From: a virus
Strand: one strand, 5' to 3'
DNA: 48,924 bases
Virus record (IMG/VR): IMGVR_UViG_3300031951_011417
Span: 1-48,924 of that record
Position numbers and translations under genes: made by a program. Below the pieces are notes generated by a model that made no database searches, was not told the DNA's origin, and saw only the letters and a program-made list of their open reading frames with translations. Of the stretch, positions 41,010 to 48,924 are shown one piece after another. How positions within the stretch are numbered: the first letter of the stretch is position 1; every line of letters begins with the position of its first letter.

Positions 41010-41924
41010 TCACAGTTCCATTATTTTGTCAAAATTATTTATAAAATTTTCATTTGACCATTTTAGTTTATGTTCTAGTAAAGGAGAACAACCACCACTG
41101 ATTATATCAGTAATTTTATTTTTCTCAATAGAAATTTCATCACAAAATATATGTCTCATCATATTACAATTAGTGACCGCAATTGGTACATCAACTGATA
41201 ATGCGTAATCAATAACAGATGAGATACCTTTAGATGGTTTTTTATCATAATAGAAACAATTCACACTACTTTCATTTAACCACTCCAATAACTCATAATT
41301 ACTCATGTAATGGTCTGTAATAATAAATTCATTTTTATTATTTAACATATTCTCACATAATTTTAAAGTTTCGGTTTTCAAATGGTTATTTATGTCAACA
41401 TTTGCATTTGGAATATGGAATCTAATTAAAGAATCGGTATATTCTTCATTAATTTTATTAATTAAATTGTGAAATCCTTTATCCGGAAACCCAAACCCAA
41501 ATGAAGAAATAATTGGTCTTTCGTTATTTTGTTTATTTTTACTTGGTTTAAAATCAAATAAACACCGGTTAATATTATGTTCAGTAACATTATCAACAAT
41601 TTTTGTTGGGTCATTGTATAGTATTCCTTTTATACTAGAAAACTTTAAATCACCATCGTGATAAATAAAATAACAATTATATTGTGACGATAATTGATTA
41701 ACTATCTCATCTGTTATCCATCCCATAACCCATATAATGTAATTAAAAACAATAATATCTATTTTATTATTATTTAAAAAATTATTTAAAGTTGTAACGT
41801 CATTAGTTTCTAAGTAATAGTAATTGTTGTTTTTACTTTTTTTAAGACTTTCATATATGTTTAACCCATATTGATGAACACCACAATTAGTTGTTTGTCT
41901 ATTAACAATTAAAATATCTTTCAT
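41010..41924 (-). CDS. GT-B glycosyltransferase, 'CGV' type, copy A
   Basis: 304 residues. N-terminal 'ILIVNRQTTNCGVHQYGLNI' matches the N-terminus of the upstream gene ('ILYINHSKSQCGVYEIGKRI'), so the two are paralogues. 'SSFGFGFPDKGFHNLINKIN' and 'FYYDKKPSKGISSVIDYALS' form the nucleotide-sugar domain. Overlaps the upstream gene by 4 bp. Very AT-rich with Asn/Lys inflation. Confidence 0.78.
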   Translation of the reverse strand: MKDILIVNRQTTNCGVHQYGLNIYESLKKSKNNNYYYLETNDVTTLNNFLNNNKIDIIVFNYIIWVMGWITDEIVNQLSSQYNCYFIYHDGDLKFSSIKGILYNDPTKIVDNVTEHNINRCLFDFKPSKNKQNNERPIISSFGFGFPDKGFHNLINKINEEYTDSLIRFHIPNANVDINNHLKTETLKLCENMLNNKNEFIITDHYMSNYELLEWLNESSVNCFYYDKKPSKGISSVIDYALSVDVPIAVTNCNMMRHIFCDEISIEKNKITDIISGGCSPLLEHKLKWSNENFINNFDKIMEL

Positions 41925-42853
41925 AACGATTCTATCATTCTTTTATAATCATTTGTCATTCTTTCAGGTGACCACAAGTCGTACAACTCTTTTACTTTTG
42001 TATTGTTTTTTAAAAACGACTTTAAATTATTTTTTTGTTCAAAAAAACCTATGTGATTATGAAAATGTCGGTACATATAGGTATTATTAACCACTAAACT
42101 AGATTGCGAACTTACCGCCAAATCAGCACTTCCACCAACCCCGATAAACGGGTGAGGGGGATTATAAAAGTACATATTTAAATCATTTTTAGATAAGAAA
42201 TTAATAACCTCATCCTCAGATTCAAAATAAGTGTTAGTAATATTTAAATTAACGTTTTTCTTATTAATAATATTTTTCCATAAATTAAATTTATATGTAT
42301 CATCACCACCACCAAAAGTAGCTTGAGTTATATTCATATTAATATTTACCTCATCAAATTCGTCGTGTATTAGTTCAATCATCCTGTCAAACATTTTCCA
42401 AGGGGAAACACTAAAACCATGAGAACCTATATTTAAAATATTGTTTTCATTTTTTTGTTTTGTAAACCTTCTTATTGGTCTAATAGTCGTAAATTTATTA
42501 TCACTTATAGTTTGATTAGTATCGTCATGAATCACCCAACAATCAAAAGTTGTGTTGTAAAAACTAACCATTTCAGGAGTTAGTGGGTCATGGATTATAC
42601 CGATATGTTTAGCATTGGGATACTCATTAAAAAGACCTTTATGTATATATGGTAATGTACTTAGGTAATAATTATACAATACATAATTAGGTTTTTCATT
42701 TTCCATAATTGACCTATATTCCGATTCCCCATTTACAGGGGTTTCAAAATACTTAACAGGTAAAATGTTTTTATCTAAAAGGTCATAAATCCTCTTACCA
42801 ATTTCATATACACCACACTGTGATTTTGAATGATTGATATATAATATACTCAT
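41921..42853 (-). CDS. GT-B glycosyltransferase, 'CGV' type, copy B
   Basis: 310 residues, paralogue of the preceding entry. 'HIGIIHDPLTPEMVSFYNTT', 'IGSHGFSVSPWKMFDRMIEL' and 'HPFIGVGGSADLAVSSQSSL' correspond to the same parts, with the last segment contributing the sugar-nucleotide site. Substrate unknown. It starts 2 bp from the Gmd-paralogue gene. Confidence 0.78.
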   Translation of the reverse strand: MSILYINHSKSQCGVYEIGKRIYDLLDKNILPVKYFETPVNGESEYRSIMENEKPNYVLYNYYLSTLPYIHKGLFNEYPNAKHIGIIHDPLTPEMVSFYNTTFDCWVIHDDTNQTISDNKFTTIRPIRRFTKQKNENNILNIGSHGFSVSPWKMFDRMIELIHDEFDEVNINMNITQATFGGGDDTYKFNLWKNIINKKNVNLNITNTYFESEDEVINFLSKNDLNMYFYNPPHPFIGVGGSADLAVSSQSSLVVNNTYMYRHFHNHIGFFEQKNNLKSFLKNNTKVKELYDLWSPERMTNDYKRMIESL

Positions 42854-42855
42854 TT

Positions 42856-43797
42856 TTATTTTTTTAATTCTTTTTTTATCATGTCAATTATTAACTCATC
42901 AACATTATATTTTGGTTCCCACCCAATTGATTTAAGTTTAAAATTATTACCAATTATATTATAATCAATAGATAAATTTTTTGATTCTTCATAATCAATA
43001 TAGTCATAAAAATTTAAATTATGTAGGGTAAAAAATTTTTTAGCAAACTCAAACATATTAGTTGATACACCACTACTAAAAACAAAATCGTCATTGATTT
43101 TATTGTCAATAATTAATTTAACTCCACTCATAAAATCTTTAGCATGGCTAATATCTCTATTAAAATTTAAACCGTATAATTTTATTTTTTTGTTTTCTCC
43201 CTTAATTATTTGACCAACTAATGATGATATTTTTTTACTAACAAATTTATCACTTCTATAATAGGATTCATGATTAAAAAATATACCTGAAGAACATTTA
43301 ATACCGTATTTAATTCTATATTCGGACATTAAATTATGGACCGCTAATTTTGAAATCCCATAAGGGTACATTGGAGATGTTTTACTTTCTTCGGTAATTA
43401 TTTTTTCATTTGACCTTCCATACATTAATGATGAAGATGCCTGAAAGAAAAAAATATCTTTATTTTGTTTAACAATTGAATTTAATATATTTGAGGGAAT
43501 AATGTAATTATGTTCAAATGTTCTGTAAGTGTCTTCCCATGGATTTATAACATCAGTTTCTCCTGCAAAATTAACAACCACATCTGGTTTAATTGTTTTT
43601 ATTAATTGATTTACATAATTAAAATCTGACAATTCTGATAAACATAAATTAATATTGAATTTTTTATTATGTTCTTTTAACCTCTCAATCGGGGTCATCA
43701 TTCTACAAACCCCGTGCAATTCATAATCTTCTTGAATTATTTCGGTTAACAATATACCATCCTGACCTAAAGGGCCTGTTATTAGTATTTTAATCAT
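42856..43797 (-). CDS. Gmd-paralogue, SDR nucleotide-sugar reductase/epimerase
   Basis: 313 residues. Shares with Gmd the cofactor motif GPLGQDG (8-14), YGISK (146-150) and 'GIFFNHESYYRSDKFVSKKI', but in the active-site loop 'QASSSLMYG' (119-127) the catalytic Glu of the dehydratase is Leu124, and the 'SPRRG' arginines are altered. So 4,6-dehydration is unlikely; an RMD-like 4-reductase (GDP-rhamnose) or an epimerase acting on the Gmd product is more plausible. The Y-x3-K pair is intact, so it should still be a dehydrogenase/reductase. Confidence 0.82.
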   Translation of the reverse strand: MIKILITGPLGQDGILLTEIIQEDYELHGVCRMMTPIERLKEHNKKFNINLCLSELSDFNYVNQLIKTIKPDVVVNFAGETDVINPWEDTYRTFEHNYIIPSNILNSIVKQNKDIFFFQASSSLMYGRSNEKIITEESKTSPMYPYGISKLAVHNLMSEYRIKYGIKCSSGIFFNHESYYRSDKFVSKKISSLVGQIIKGENKKIKLYGLNFNRDISHAKDFMSGVKLIIDNKINDDFVFSSGVSTNMFEFAKKFFTLHNLNFYDYIDYEESKNLSIDYNIIGNNFKLKSIGWEPKYNVDELIIDMIKKELKK

Positions 43798-44567
43798 ATA
43801 TTAATGAACTTTTCAATACCATTTAAATGTTTATAACCCCCATAGGTTATATAATAATAATCATTAATATATTTCTCATCCCCAATATAATGAGTTTCAT
43901 CGGGTATGATTAGTTCACCCAAATGAGGTTTCCCCAAACAGTGGGCAATTGCTAATGGGGTTGACATATTACCTATAAAAAATTTACACGAATTAATTGA
44001 TTGTACAAGTTCATTAAATGAATTACAGTGAATCAATTCAACCTTATCTTTATATGGGAATGACTCATATTCATGTAGCGTGTTAATATTAGTAATAAAT
44101 TTACATTTATTTTCGTTTACTAATTTTTCCCAAGGAAAAAGGACTGTATGTCTGTGTAAACTTCTGTGGATTAGAATAGAATCCTCAAGACCCTCAATTT
44201 TATCAGATTGAACCCAGGGTGTTTTAGGAGGTTCTAAATTATAGTTATCACAAAGCATATCAATCCAGTTAGATTTGAAGAACAATTTGGACCACCTCCA
44301 TTGATTTAAGTTTATATAATCCTCAACAACATCCCCTTCTCTTAGTAAGTGGAATGAATTAATATAAATTTGAGACATTATAAATGGTTCTAAATCATAA
44401 TATGTACTGTGCATATCAAAATGAAACCCATCCCCACCATATTCGGATAAGTTTGTTATATATAAAACACCTTTTTTGTTATTTTTTTCGCATATTAATT
44501 TTATAACCATTAGGTTATGTAATAAGTCACCCGTTTTTCCCCCACATATAAAATTAATTTTTTCCAT
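43794..44567 (-). CDS. GT9-like (heptosyltransferase-type) glycosyltransferase
   Basis: 257 residues. 'INFICGGKTGDLLHNLMVIK' is the N-terminal GxxGD start of GT9-type enzymes and 'CKFFIGNMSTPLAIAHCLGK' is the nucleotide-binding signature (FIG..S....A..LG.P). The overlap with the Gmd paralogue is 4 bp and with the upstream small gene 14 bp. Acceptor unknown. Confidence 0.78.
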   Translation of the reverse strand: MEKINFICGGKTGDLLHNLMVIKLICEKNNKKGVLYITNLSEYGGDGFHFDMHSTYYDLEPFIMSQIYINSFHLLREGDVVEDYINLNQWRWSKLFFKSNWIDMLCDNYNLEPPKTPWVQSDKIEGLEDSILIHRSLHRHTVLFPWEKLVNENKCKFITNINTLHEYESFPYKDKVELIHCNSFNELVQSINSCKFFIGNMSTPLAIAHCLGKPHLGELIIPDETHYIGDEKYINDYYYITYGGYKHLNGIEKFINI

Positions 44568-44808
44568 ACATTTTGTTACTGCCTTGTTTATATAATTTTT
44601 GAGGTTTTTGATTTATTACAATATCGTTAATCATTTCATCAATTTCTTGTATTAAATCATTTCTTTGTTGGTTAGCAATATTAGTTATTTTGGTTGCGTT
44701 AGATATTTCAGAATCAGTAGCGTTAACATTTCGTTTAATATCCTCAGCCATCCAAATTCTAATATTGGTCACAGTTAATTTATCTATTAAGTTTCCTATT
44801 GTTTCCAT
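44554..44808 (-). CDS. DUF4254-like small glycan-cluster protein
   Basis: 84 residues. 'TIGNLIDKLTVTNIRIWMAE' and 'NQQRNDLIQEIDEMINDI' follow the pattern of small helical proteins next to glycosyltransferase genes (TIG.LIDKL.I.N...WH.ED, RN.LI.EID). Function not established; it may support or bridge the glycosyltransferases. Lies 1 bp downstream of the large GT2 gene. Confidence 0.6.
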   Translation of the reverse strand: METIGNLIDKLTVTNIRIWMAEDIKRNVNATDSEISNATKITNIANQQRNDLIQEIDEMINDIVINQKPQKLYKQGSNKMYGKN

Positions 44809-44809
44809 T

Positions 44810-46318
44810 TTAATTCATATTTAAAAAACATTCTTTAATTTTGTCGAAATTATCTAACATAAACGGTAATAAATTGTTATGGTAATCTTGTTGTAATTTT
44901 TTTAAATTATCACTATCCTCGTTCCTTGTTTGACTTTCATAATGATATGCAACAATGTTTCCATCACAATAATTTGTCAACCCCAATGTCACACATTTTA
45001 AATTTAACTCAACATCTTCTAAACAACTAATATAGTTTTCATTAAAATACCCACATTTTTCAAAAATGTCTTTCTTAATCATCAATAACCCACCTGTATT
45101 ACCCGTTTCCTTAGTTAGGGTTGTAGAATAATTATAATAATTTGTTAAATTTTTATGACTCAATCGGATATTACCACTTTTATCAACAAAAAGTATAATT
45201 CCATCATGCTGAATGGTTTTATTTTCAAAATGAAGTCTACCCCCAACAGTTCCGACCTTAGTTTTTTCTTTAAAAACTTTCAACATACCATAAATCGCAT
45301 TGTTCAACAACTTAATGTCATTGTTACAGAATAGGATAAATTCATATTCATTTCCAATATGATGTTTTACTACTTCATTATTTATCTTAGCAAAATTATA
45401 ATAATCAAATTCTATTAATTTAACATTTGTATTTTCATACCTTATTTTAATTAATTCCTTTTCTTCAACTGACGAACCTGTATCGGCAATAAAAATATCA
45501 TATAACAATGTATTACAGTGTTCGTGAAATGAATCAACACAATCAAATAATAAATTTAATTTACTTTTTGTTGGGATGATGACCGCAACTTTACCAACAT
45601 TTTTAATTTGTTTTTCTTTAATTTCAGGAACATATATTGATTCAGGTTTTAAATCTAACGGTAAAATTGACCTGAATTTATTAATAAATTTTTCTTTGGT
45701 TTCATAAAATTCTTGATTCGGTTTCCCAACCGATTGGTGGGTTATTTCAAATGATGAGGTAACACCTATCTTAACACCATCAACATAATTAGGTAAACAA
45801 AAACTATGGTCATAAAAATGGAAACGTCCCATGGTCTCATCAAATTTATGTATTATCTTTGTTTTGTCAAATGCCATAAATAAACCATCAATACTTACGA
45901 CAGGAACTAAGAATGGTAATTTTGGTGAGTATTTACTTAAAAACTTTTTATGACCGTCAGGATGATGATAAACTTGACCAACCATAGTTTGTTTTAATCT
46001 TTCCCAATACACACCCGACTCAGGAAAATAACAACTACCAGCCTTACCAATTATACCGAATTCAGGGTTGTTAGAAAAATCCTCTAACAATTTTTTACAC
46101 CAATTTTTTTCAAGTTTAATATAGTTATGACAACATACAACAATATCATACTTGGCATCTTTTATTCCTTTATTGTAAAGTTCGGATAATGAGTATTCGT
46201 TATGGTTTACGTAAGGTAAAACCTGTACCCATTGAAGTCCTGATGTTAACACAAGATGGTCATTAAACTTATCGTTGTATTCTTTATCTTTATGTGTTGA
46301 GTAAATTATTGTTATCAT
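44810..46318 (-). CDS. Two-domain GT2 glycosyltransferase
   Basis: 502 residues in two halves. The N-terminal (1-220) has 'IIYSTHKDKEYNDKFNDHLV' and 'DGLFMAFDKTKIIHKFDETM', then 'FHFYDHSFCLPNYVDGVKIG', resembling a small GT-A domain. The C-terminal (about 240-500) is a classic GT2: 'VAVIIPTKSKLNLLFDCVDS', 'FCNNDIKLL' (DxD equivalent) and 'GGLLMIKKDIFEKCGYFNEN' followed by the ED.E motif. The two could build a disaccharide. No membrane segments. Overlaps the upstream 56-residue gene by 29 bp. Confidence 0.87.
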   Translation of the reverse strand: MITIIYSTHKDKEYNDKFNDHLVLTSGLQWVQVLPYVNHNEYSLSELYNKGIKDAKYDIVVCCHNYIKLEKNWCKKLLEDFSNNPEFGIIGKAGSCYFPESGVYWERLKQTMVGQVYHHPDGHKKFLSKYSPKLPFLVPVVSIDGLFMAFDKTKIIHKFDETMGRFHFYDHSFCLPNYVDGVKIGVTSSFEITHQSVGKPNQEFYETKEKFINKFRSILPLDLKPESIYVPEIKEKQIKNVGKVAVIIPTKSKLNLLFDCVDSFHEHCNTLLYDIFIADTGSSVEEKELIKIRYENTNVKLIEFDYYNFAKINNEVVKHHIGNEYEFILFCNNDIKLLNNAIYGMLKVFKEKTKVGTVGGRLHFENKTIQHDGIILFVDKSGNIRLSHKNLTNYYNYSTTLTKETGNTGGLLMIKKDIFEKCGYFNENYISCLEDVELNLKCVTLGLTNYCDGNIVAYHYESQTRNEDSDNLKKLQQDYHNNLLPFMLDNFDKIKECFLNMN

Positions 46319-46460
46319 CTTCGTTTTCTTCTAATAATTTCTTTAACTTATCTAATTTTTCTGTCATATACCCATTCCACCACCCATCATTCATATTTGA
46401 CATGGCAATTTCAGACTTCACCTTTTCAATCTCACACTCTATTTCTTTTTTACTTTTCAT
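46290..46460 (-). CDS. Small 56-residue protein in an overlap region
   Basis: Reads 'MKSKKEIECEIEKVKSEIAM' to a TAA at 46290-46292, with a coiled-coil-like charged composition and a central 'NDGWWNGYMTEKLDKLKKLL'. The ATG overlaps the stop of the dUTPase gene by 4 bp and its end overlaps the start of the GT2 gene by 29 bp. This spacing (ATGA coupling) is the same as in the surrounding operon, which supports it as a real gene despite its length. No family recognised. Confidence 0.6.
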   Translation of the reverse strand: MKSKKEIECEIEKVKSEIAMSNMNDGWWNGYMTEKLDKLKKLLEENEDDNNNLLNT

Positions 46461-47062
46461 ATCCCTGTACTTCCAAATCCGTTATCACCTCTTTCTTTTT
46501 CGTTTATTTTTTCTTTTTCAACCAAATTAACCCACTTTCCATTAACAACAGGGCAAAGAACTGCTTGAGCAACCTTCATACCTTTAGTTATCGTTACAGG
46601 GTGATTATTTGTGTTAAATACAATTACTTGAACTTCACCTGTATATCCATTGTCAACAGTTCCTGGTGAGTTAAGAACCATTAGTCCTTGTTTAATCGCT
46701 AAGCCGCTTTTAGACCTAACTTGAATTTCGTACCCATCTTTAATATCAAATGAAAGACCTGTCGGAACTAAAACTCTACCAAAAGAAGGTATTTCTATTT
46801 CCTCGGTTGAATATAAATCAAATCCAGAATCACTTGAATAATTATAGAACGGGTCAATTGCATTTTCATTTAACTTAGTATACCCTAAATCAAGTGTTGG
46901 TTCATATTCATTAAATGCCTTTTCAATTTCACTAAAATCAACACCAAATTCGTCCATTATTGAGTCAAAATCTCCAACGTCATCATCTTTAGTTAATTTC
47001 ATAATCTCATCAATTTCTTTCATTTTTTCGTTGTAGAAATTGTAATTTTCAGGATTTGTCAT
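46457..47062 (-). CDS. dut: dUTPase (dUTP diphosphatase)
   Basis: 201 residues. All five trimeric dUTPase motifs are intact: SDSGFDL (77-83), VRSKSGLA (115-122), 'PGTVDNGYTGEV' (133-144), AQAVLCPV (165-172) and RGDNGFGSTG (191-200). It hydrolyses dUTP to dUMP and pyrophosphate, sparing DNA from uracil and feeding dTMP synthesis. Unusual is an acidic N-terminal extension of about 60 residues. Overlaps the exonuclease gene by 4 bp. Confidence 0.95.
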   Translation of the reverse strand: MTNPENYNFYNEKMKEIDEIMKLTKDDDVGDFDSIMDEFGVDFSEIEKAFNEYEPTLDLGYTKLNENAIDPFYNYSSDSGFDLYSTEEIEIPSFGRVLVPTGLSFDIKDGYEIQVRSKSGLAIKQGLMVLNSPGTVDNGYTGEVQVIVFNTNNHPVTITKGMKVAQAVLCPVVNGKWVNLVEKEKINEKERGDNGFGSTGI

Positions 47063-47760
47063 TTTAGTTCTTTTAATTTTTTTATAGCTTCTATTAATAC
47101 CTCCACATCCTTCTCACAATATTCGGCAATTTCTTTTATCATATTCTTATTCCAATAAGAATCGTGGACATTTGCCCCAGACACCTCACCACCTTTTGGT
47201 GATTCAATCCCCAAACAAGAGCAAAGTAAATCAAGGGACCCAATTGCGGTATAAGCCCCGTATTGCCATATTTCTTTAGTGTCAATCGCTTTAACTTCCC
47301 ATGGCTTTGTATCATATGATGGAAGAATCTTGGATGGCATAATCCCATTAATAATCATACGCTTAGCCAACATAGGAATATCAAAATTCTTTAAATTGTG
47401 ACCACATAGATAAAAATCAAGTTTATGACATCTATCTAAAAGATTTCTAACTTGGATTAAAAGTTCCTTTTCATCTTCACCTGAAAATGTTTGTTTTTTA
47501 ACATCACCATTATCCATAACAAATGCCATTGACACACAAACAATTTTTGCAAATTCGGGGACCAATGCCCCCCGTTTTATAAAAACATCATCAGGAACAA
47601 GTCCTACGTCTTCTGGAAATCTTTTTTGAAACCAATCAAAGTACTTACTGAATTGGTCCGCAAGTTCGGGACTAAATTTTTGACAAGATTCGTAATCAGG
47701 ACAACCCCCAACAGTCTCAATGTCTAAGAATAAAATTTTAGTAATTGGAATATTAATCAT
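47059..47760 (-). CDS. DEDDy 3'-5' exonuclease
   Basis: 233 residues, RNase H-like. The four catalytic acids and Tyr are visible: D13 and E15 ('LFLDIETVGG'), D127 in 'HNLKNFDIPMLAKR', and Y214-x3-D218 ('YCEKDVEVL'). 'DTKEIWQYGAYTAIGSLDLL' is the family linker. It resembles the PolB-like predicted exonucleases of phages and bacteria. Likely in replication or nucleotide salvage; no polymerase domain is attached. Confidence 0.9.
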   Translation of the reverse strand: MINIPITKILFLDIETVGGCPDYESCQKFSPELADQFSKYFDWFQKRFPEDVGLVPDDVFIKRGALVPEFAKIVCVSMAFVMDNGDVKKQTFSGEDEKELLIQVRNLLDRCHKLDFYLCGHNLKNFDIPMLAKRMIINGIMPSKILPSYDTKPWEVKAIDTKEIWQYGAYTAIGSLDLLCSCLGIESPKGGEVSGANVHDSYWNKNMIKEIAEYCEKDVEVLIEAIKKLKELK

Positions 47761-47763
47761 ATC

Positions 47764-48924
47764 TTATTTTATAATTGATTCGTAAAATTCTTTTCGCAAA
47801 ATGGTTACATTTTGTAAATTGTATTTGTCTTTAACAGTTTCATACAATCTTTCACCCATATCGGTAATCATATTAGGGTTCTCAACAAGTTTTTTAATAA
47901 ACTTTGACCAATCACTATGATTTTTAGTTTCGTCAACTAACAAAGCATTACCATCAACAAAATTACCATTTTTAAGTGAATGTTTCAAGTCAATTGTATA
48001 AGGACCAACGTTAGATGCGATTAACGCTTTTTTGTAAAACCCCGCCTCAATAACTTTAAGTTGAGATTTAACCCTGTTAAAAATATGGTTTTTAATTGGT
48101 GCTAAAGAAATATCAAATTTAGAGTAATTCATAGCGTAAGATGTTACAGGTTTTGTCCAAACTCTTTGGTATGGTAATATAATATCACTTTTGTATTCAT
48201 CTTCTTTAAATTCAAATAAGTAATCTTTGTATTTACCGTCAATAATTTTATAGTTATTTGTAAAAATCTCTTCATACTTAACCCAAACGGTTTCGCTAGG
48301 TTTAATTGGTCTTTGTTTTTGTTCACCTGTCTGTTGATTAACTTCAGTTACGGTCCCACGAATATCAAATCCACATAACACATATTGGATTTTATCATTA
48401 ATACTTGAGTTTTTTTGAACAAATCCATCCAATAATTTTAAATCATGTAAATGAGATGACCCCCCTAACCAACCAACTCTAATTCTTTCAGATTCTAATG
48501 TTGGTTGTTTGAACTGAGGTTCATCTGGATTTATTGCATTTGGAAAAACAACCACATTTTTATTGTATTTTCTAATTTCATCGGCAAAAATTTCTGTAGT
48601 TGTTGTTACATAATCCGCTAATTTTAGATTAGCAACAATTTTTTCATGTATTTTGTTTTGAACAATTAATGAGTGGATTGGGTGTTCTTTTGTTGGTAAC
48701 CAATAATCATCTAAATCAACAATAACTTTAATTCCTTGGGATTTTAAGTAGTTAATCAACTGTTGAGTCCCCTCATAAGATGAACCAACATTTCTATGGA
48801 TATGAACAATTTGATATTTTTTCCAATAATTAGGGTCATTTACTTTAGGTTCAAAATCAATATCCACATAAAAATCATTAGGATACATATTTTGTAACAT
48901 TACATGGGGGTCAACTGAGCGAAA
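47764..48924 (-). CDS. GT4-type glycosyltransferase, 5'-truncated by the window edge
   Basis: The frame is open past an ATG at 48898-48900 to the last base of the window, with upstream codons reading RSVDPHV before that Met, so the start is outside. Visible part about 386 residues: GT-B Rossmann start with 'YQIVHIHRNVGSSYEGTQQL', 'IKVIVDLDDYWL', 'ERIRVGWLGGSSHLHDLKLL', and the C-terminal 'LKVIEAGFYKKALIASNVGP', a GT4 nucleotide-sugar site. Beginning of the glycosylation block. Overlap or spacing to upstream genes cannot be seen. Confidence 0.85.
   Translation of the reverse strand, partial: FRSVDPHVMLQNMYPNDFYVDIDFEPKVNDPNYWKKYQIVHIHRNVGSSYEGTQQLINYLKSQGIKVIVDLDDYWLPTKEHPIHSLIVQNKIHEKIVANLKLADYVTTTTEIFADEIRKYNKNVVVFPNAINPDEPQFKQPTLESERIRVGWLGGSSHLHDLKLLDGFVQKNSSINDKIQYVLCGFDIRGTVTEVNQQTGEQKQRPIKPSETVWVKYEEIFTNNYKIIDGKYKDYLFEFKEDEYKSDIILPYQRVWTKPVTSYAMNYSKFDISLAPIKNHIFNRVKSQLKVIEAGFYKKALIASNVGPYTIDLKHSLKNGNFVDGNALLVDETKNHSDWSKFIKKLVENPNMITDMGERLYETVKDKYNLQNVTILRKEFYESIIK

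Noticed and set aside
36601-44808. Interpretation as a bacterial surface-polysaccharide locus, making the window host chromosome
   Set aside because: The operon is continuous, on one strand, with late sigma, tail and PhoH genes, and the other half of the window is a T4-type head block; no Wzx/Wzy or lipid-carrier transferase is present.
46294-46669. Plus-strand Phe/Ser-rich open frames
   Set aside because: Antisense of the dUTPase and GT2 genes; composition is that of shadow frames in AT-rich sequence.
1-48924. tRNA or other structural RNA genes
   Set aside because: Reading the intergenic gaps (all under about 165 bases) showed no cloverleaf-like arrangement; a dedicated search (tRNAscan-SE, Infernal) would be needed to exclude them fully.

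Overview
The window is part of the genome of a large T4-like tailed phage (myovirus type), very probably infecting a Bacteroidota (flavobacterial-type) host. The T4-like identity rests on a contiguous head block in T4 order: terminase large subunit (gp17-like), portal (gp20-like), prohead core protein, prohead protease (gp21-like), acidic scaffold (gp22-like), major capsid protein (gp23-like). A gp55-like late sigma factor and late-promoter-like TATAAATA boxes support it. The host inference rests on very low GC, an almost complete lack of Shine-Dalgarno sequences, A-rich leaders, a DUF4494-like small protein, and a phage-encoded ribosomal protein bS21 whose sequence resembles flavobacterial bS21. 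No tRNA, rRNA, CRISPR array or insertion sequence was seen, and no gene-free stretch exceeds about 165 bases.

Layout. Bases 1-3900: an incomplete unknown gene, a compact M20-type peptidase and, convergent, a ClpC-like AAA+ unfoldase. Bases 4001-9650 (+): a small protein with a targeting-type leader, a KTSC protein, a nucleotidyltransferase, acidic and proline-rich structural-type proteins, and a DUF3008-like protein. Bases 9654-19363 (+): packaging and capsid block, with rpsU (bS21) embedded on the opposite strand. Bases 19463-24754: accessory zone with two HNH endonucleases, a membrane protein, a peptidoglycan-binding protein and several small proteins with similar N-terminal leaders. Bases 24757-32307 (-): tail and baseplate block, with a seven-repeat propeller adhesin, a Cys-rich partner and a gp5-like hub/spike protein. 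Bases 32334-33080 (-): late sigma factor. Bases 33080-48924 (-): a long, tightly overlapping operon of glycosyltransferases, GDP-sugar enzymes (Gmd, GDP-fucose synthase and a Gmd paralogue) and sugar or FkbM methyltransferases, with PhoH, dUTPase and a DEDDy exonuclease mixed in.

How the parts may work together. The sigma factor probably directs transcription from TATAAATA-like boxes, several of which sit a near-constant 9-11 nt before an ATG. This predicts late mRNAs with almost no leader. The phage bS21 may adapt host ribosomes to such messages. The prohead protease should cut the capsid protein after an INE motif; the same INE/LTE/ITE sites occur in N-terminal leaders of at least five otherwise unrelated small proteins, which suggests a set of capsid-targeted, ejected internal proteins. 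The sugar operon could make GDP-fucose or a related deoxysugar and assemble a methylated glycan. With no lipid carrier, flippase or polymerase genes in view, a virion protein or DNA is a more likely acceptor than the cell envelope.
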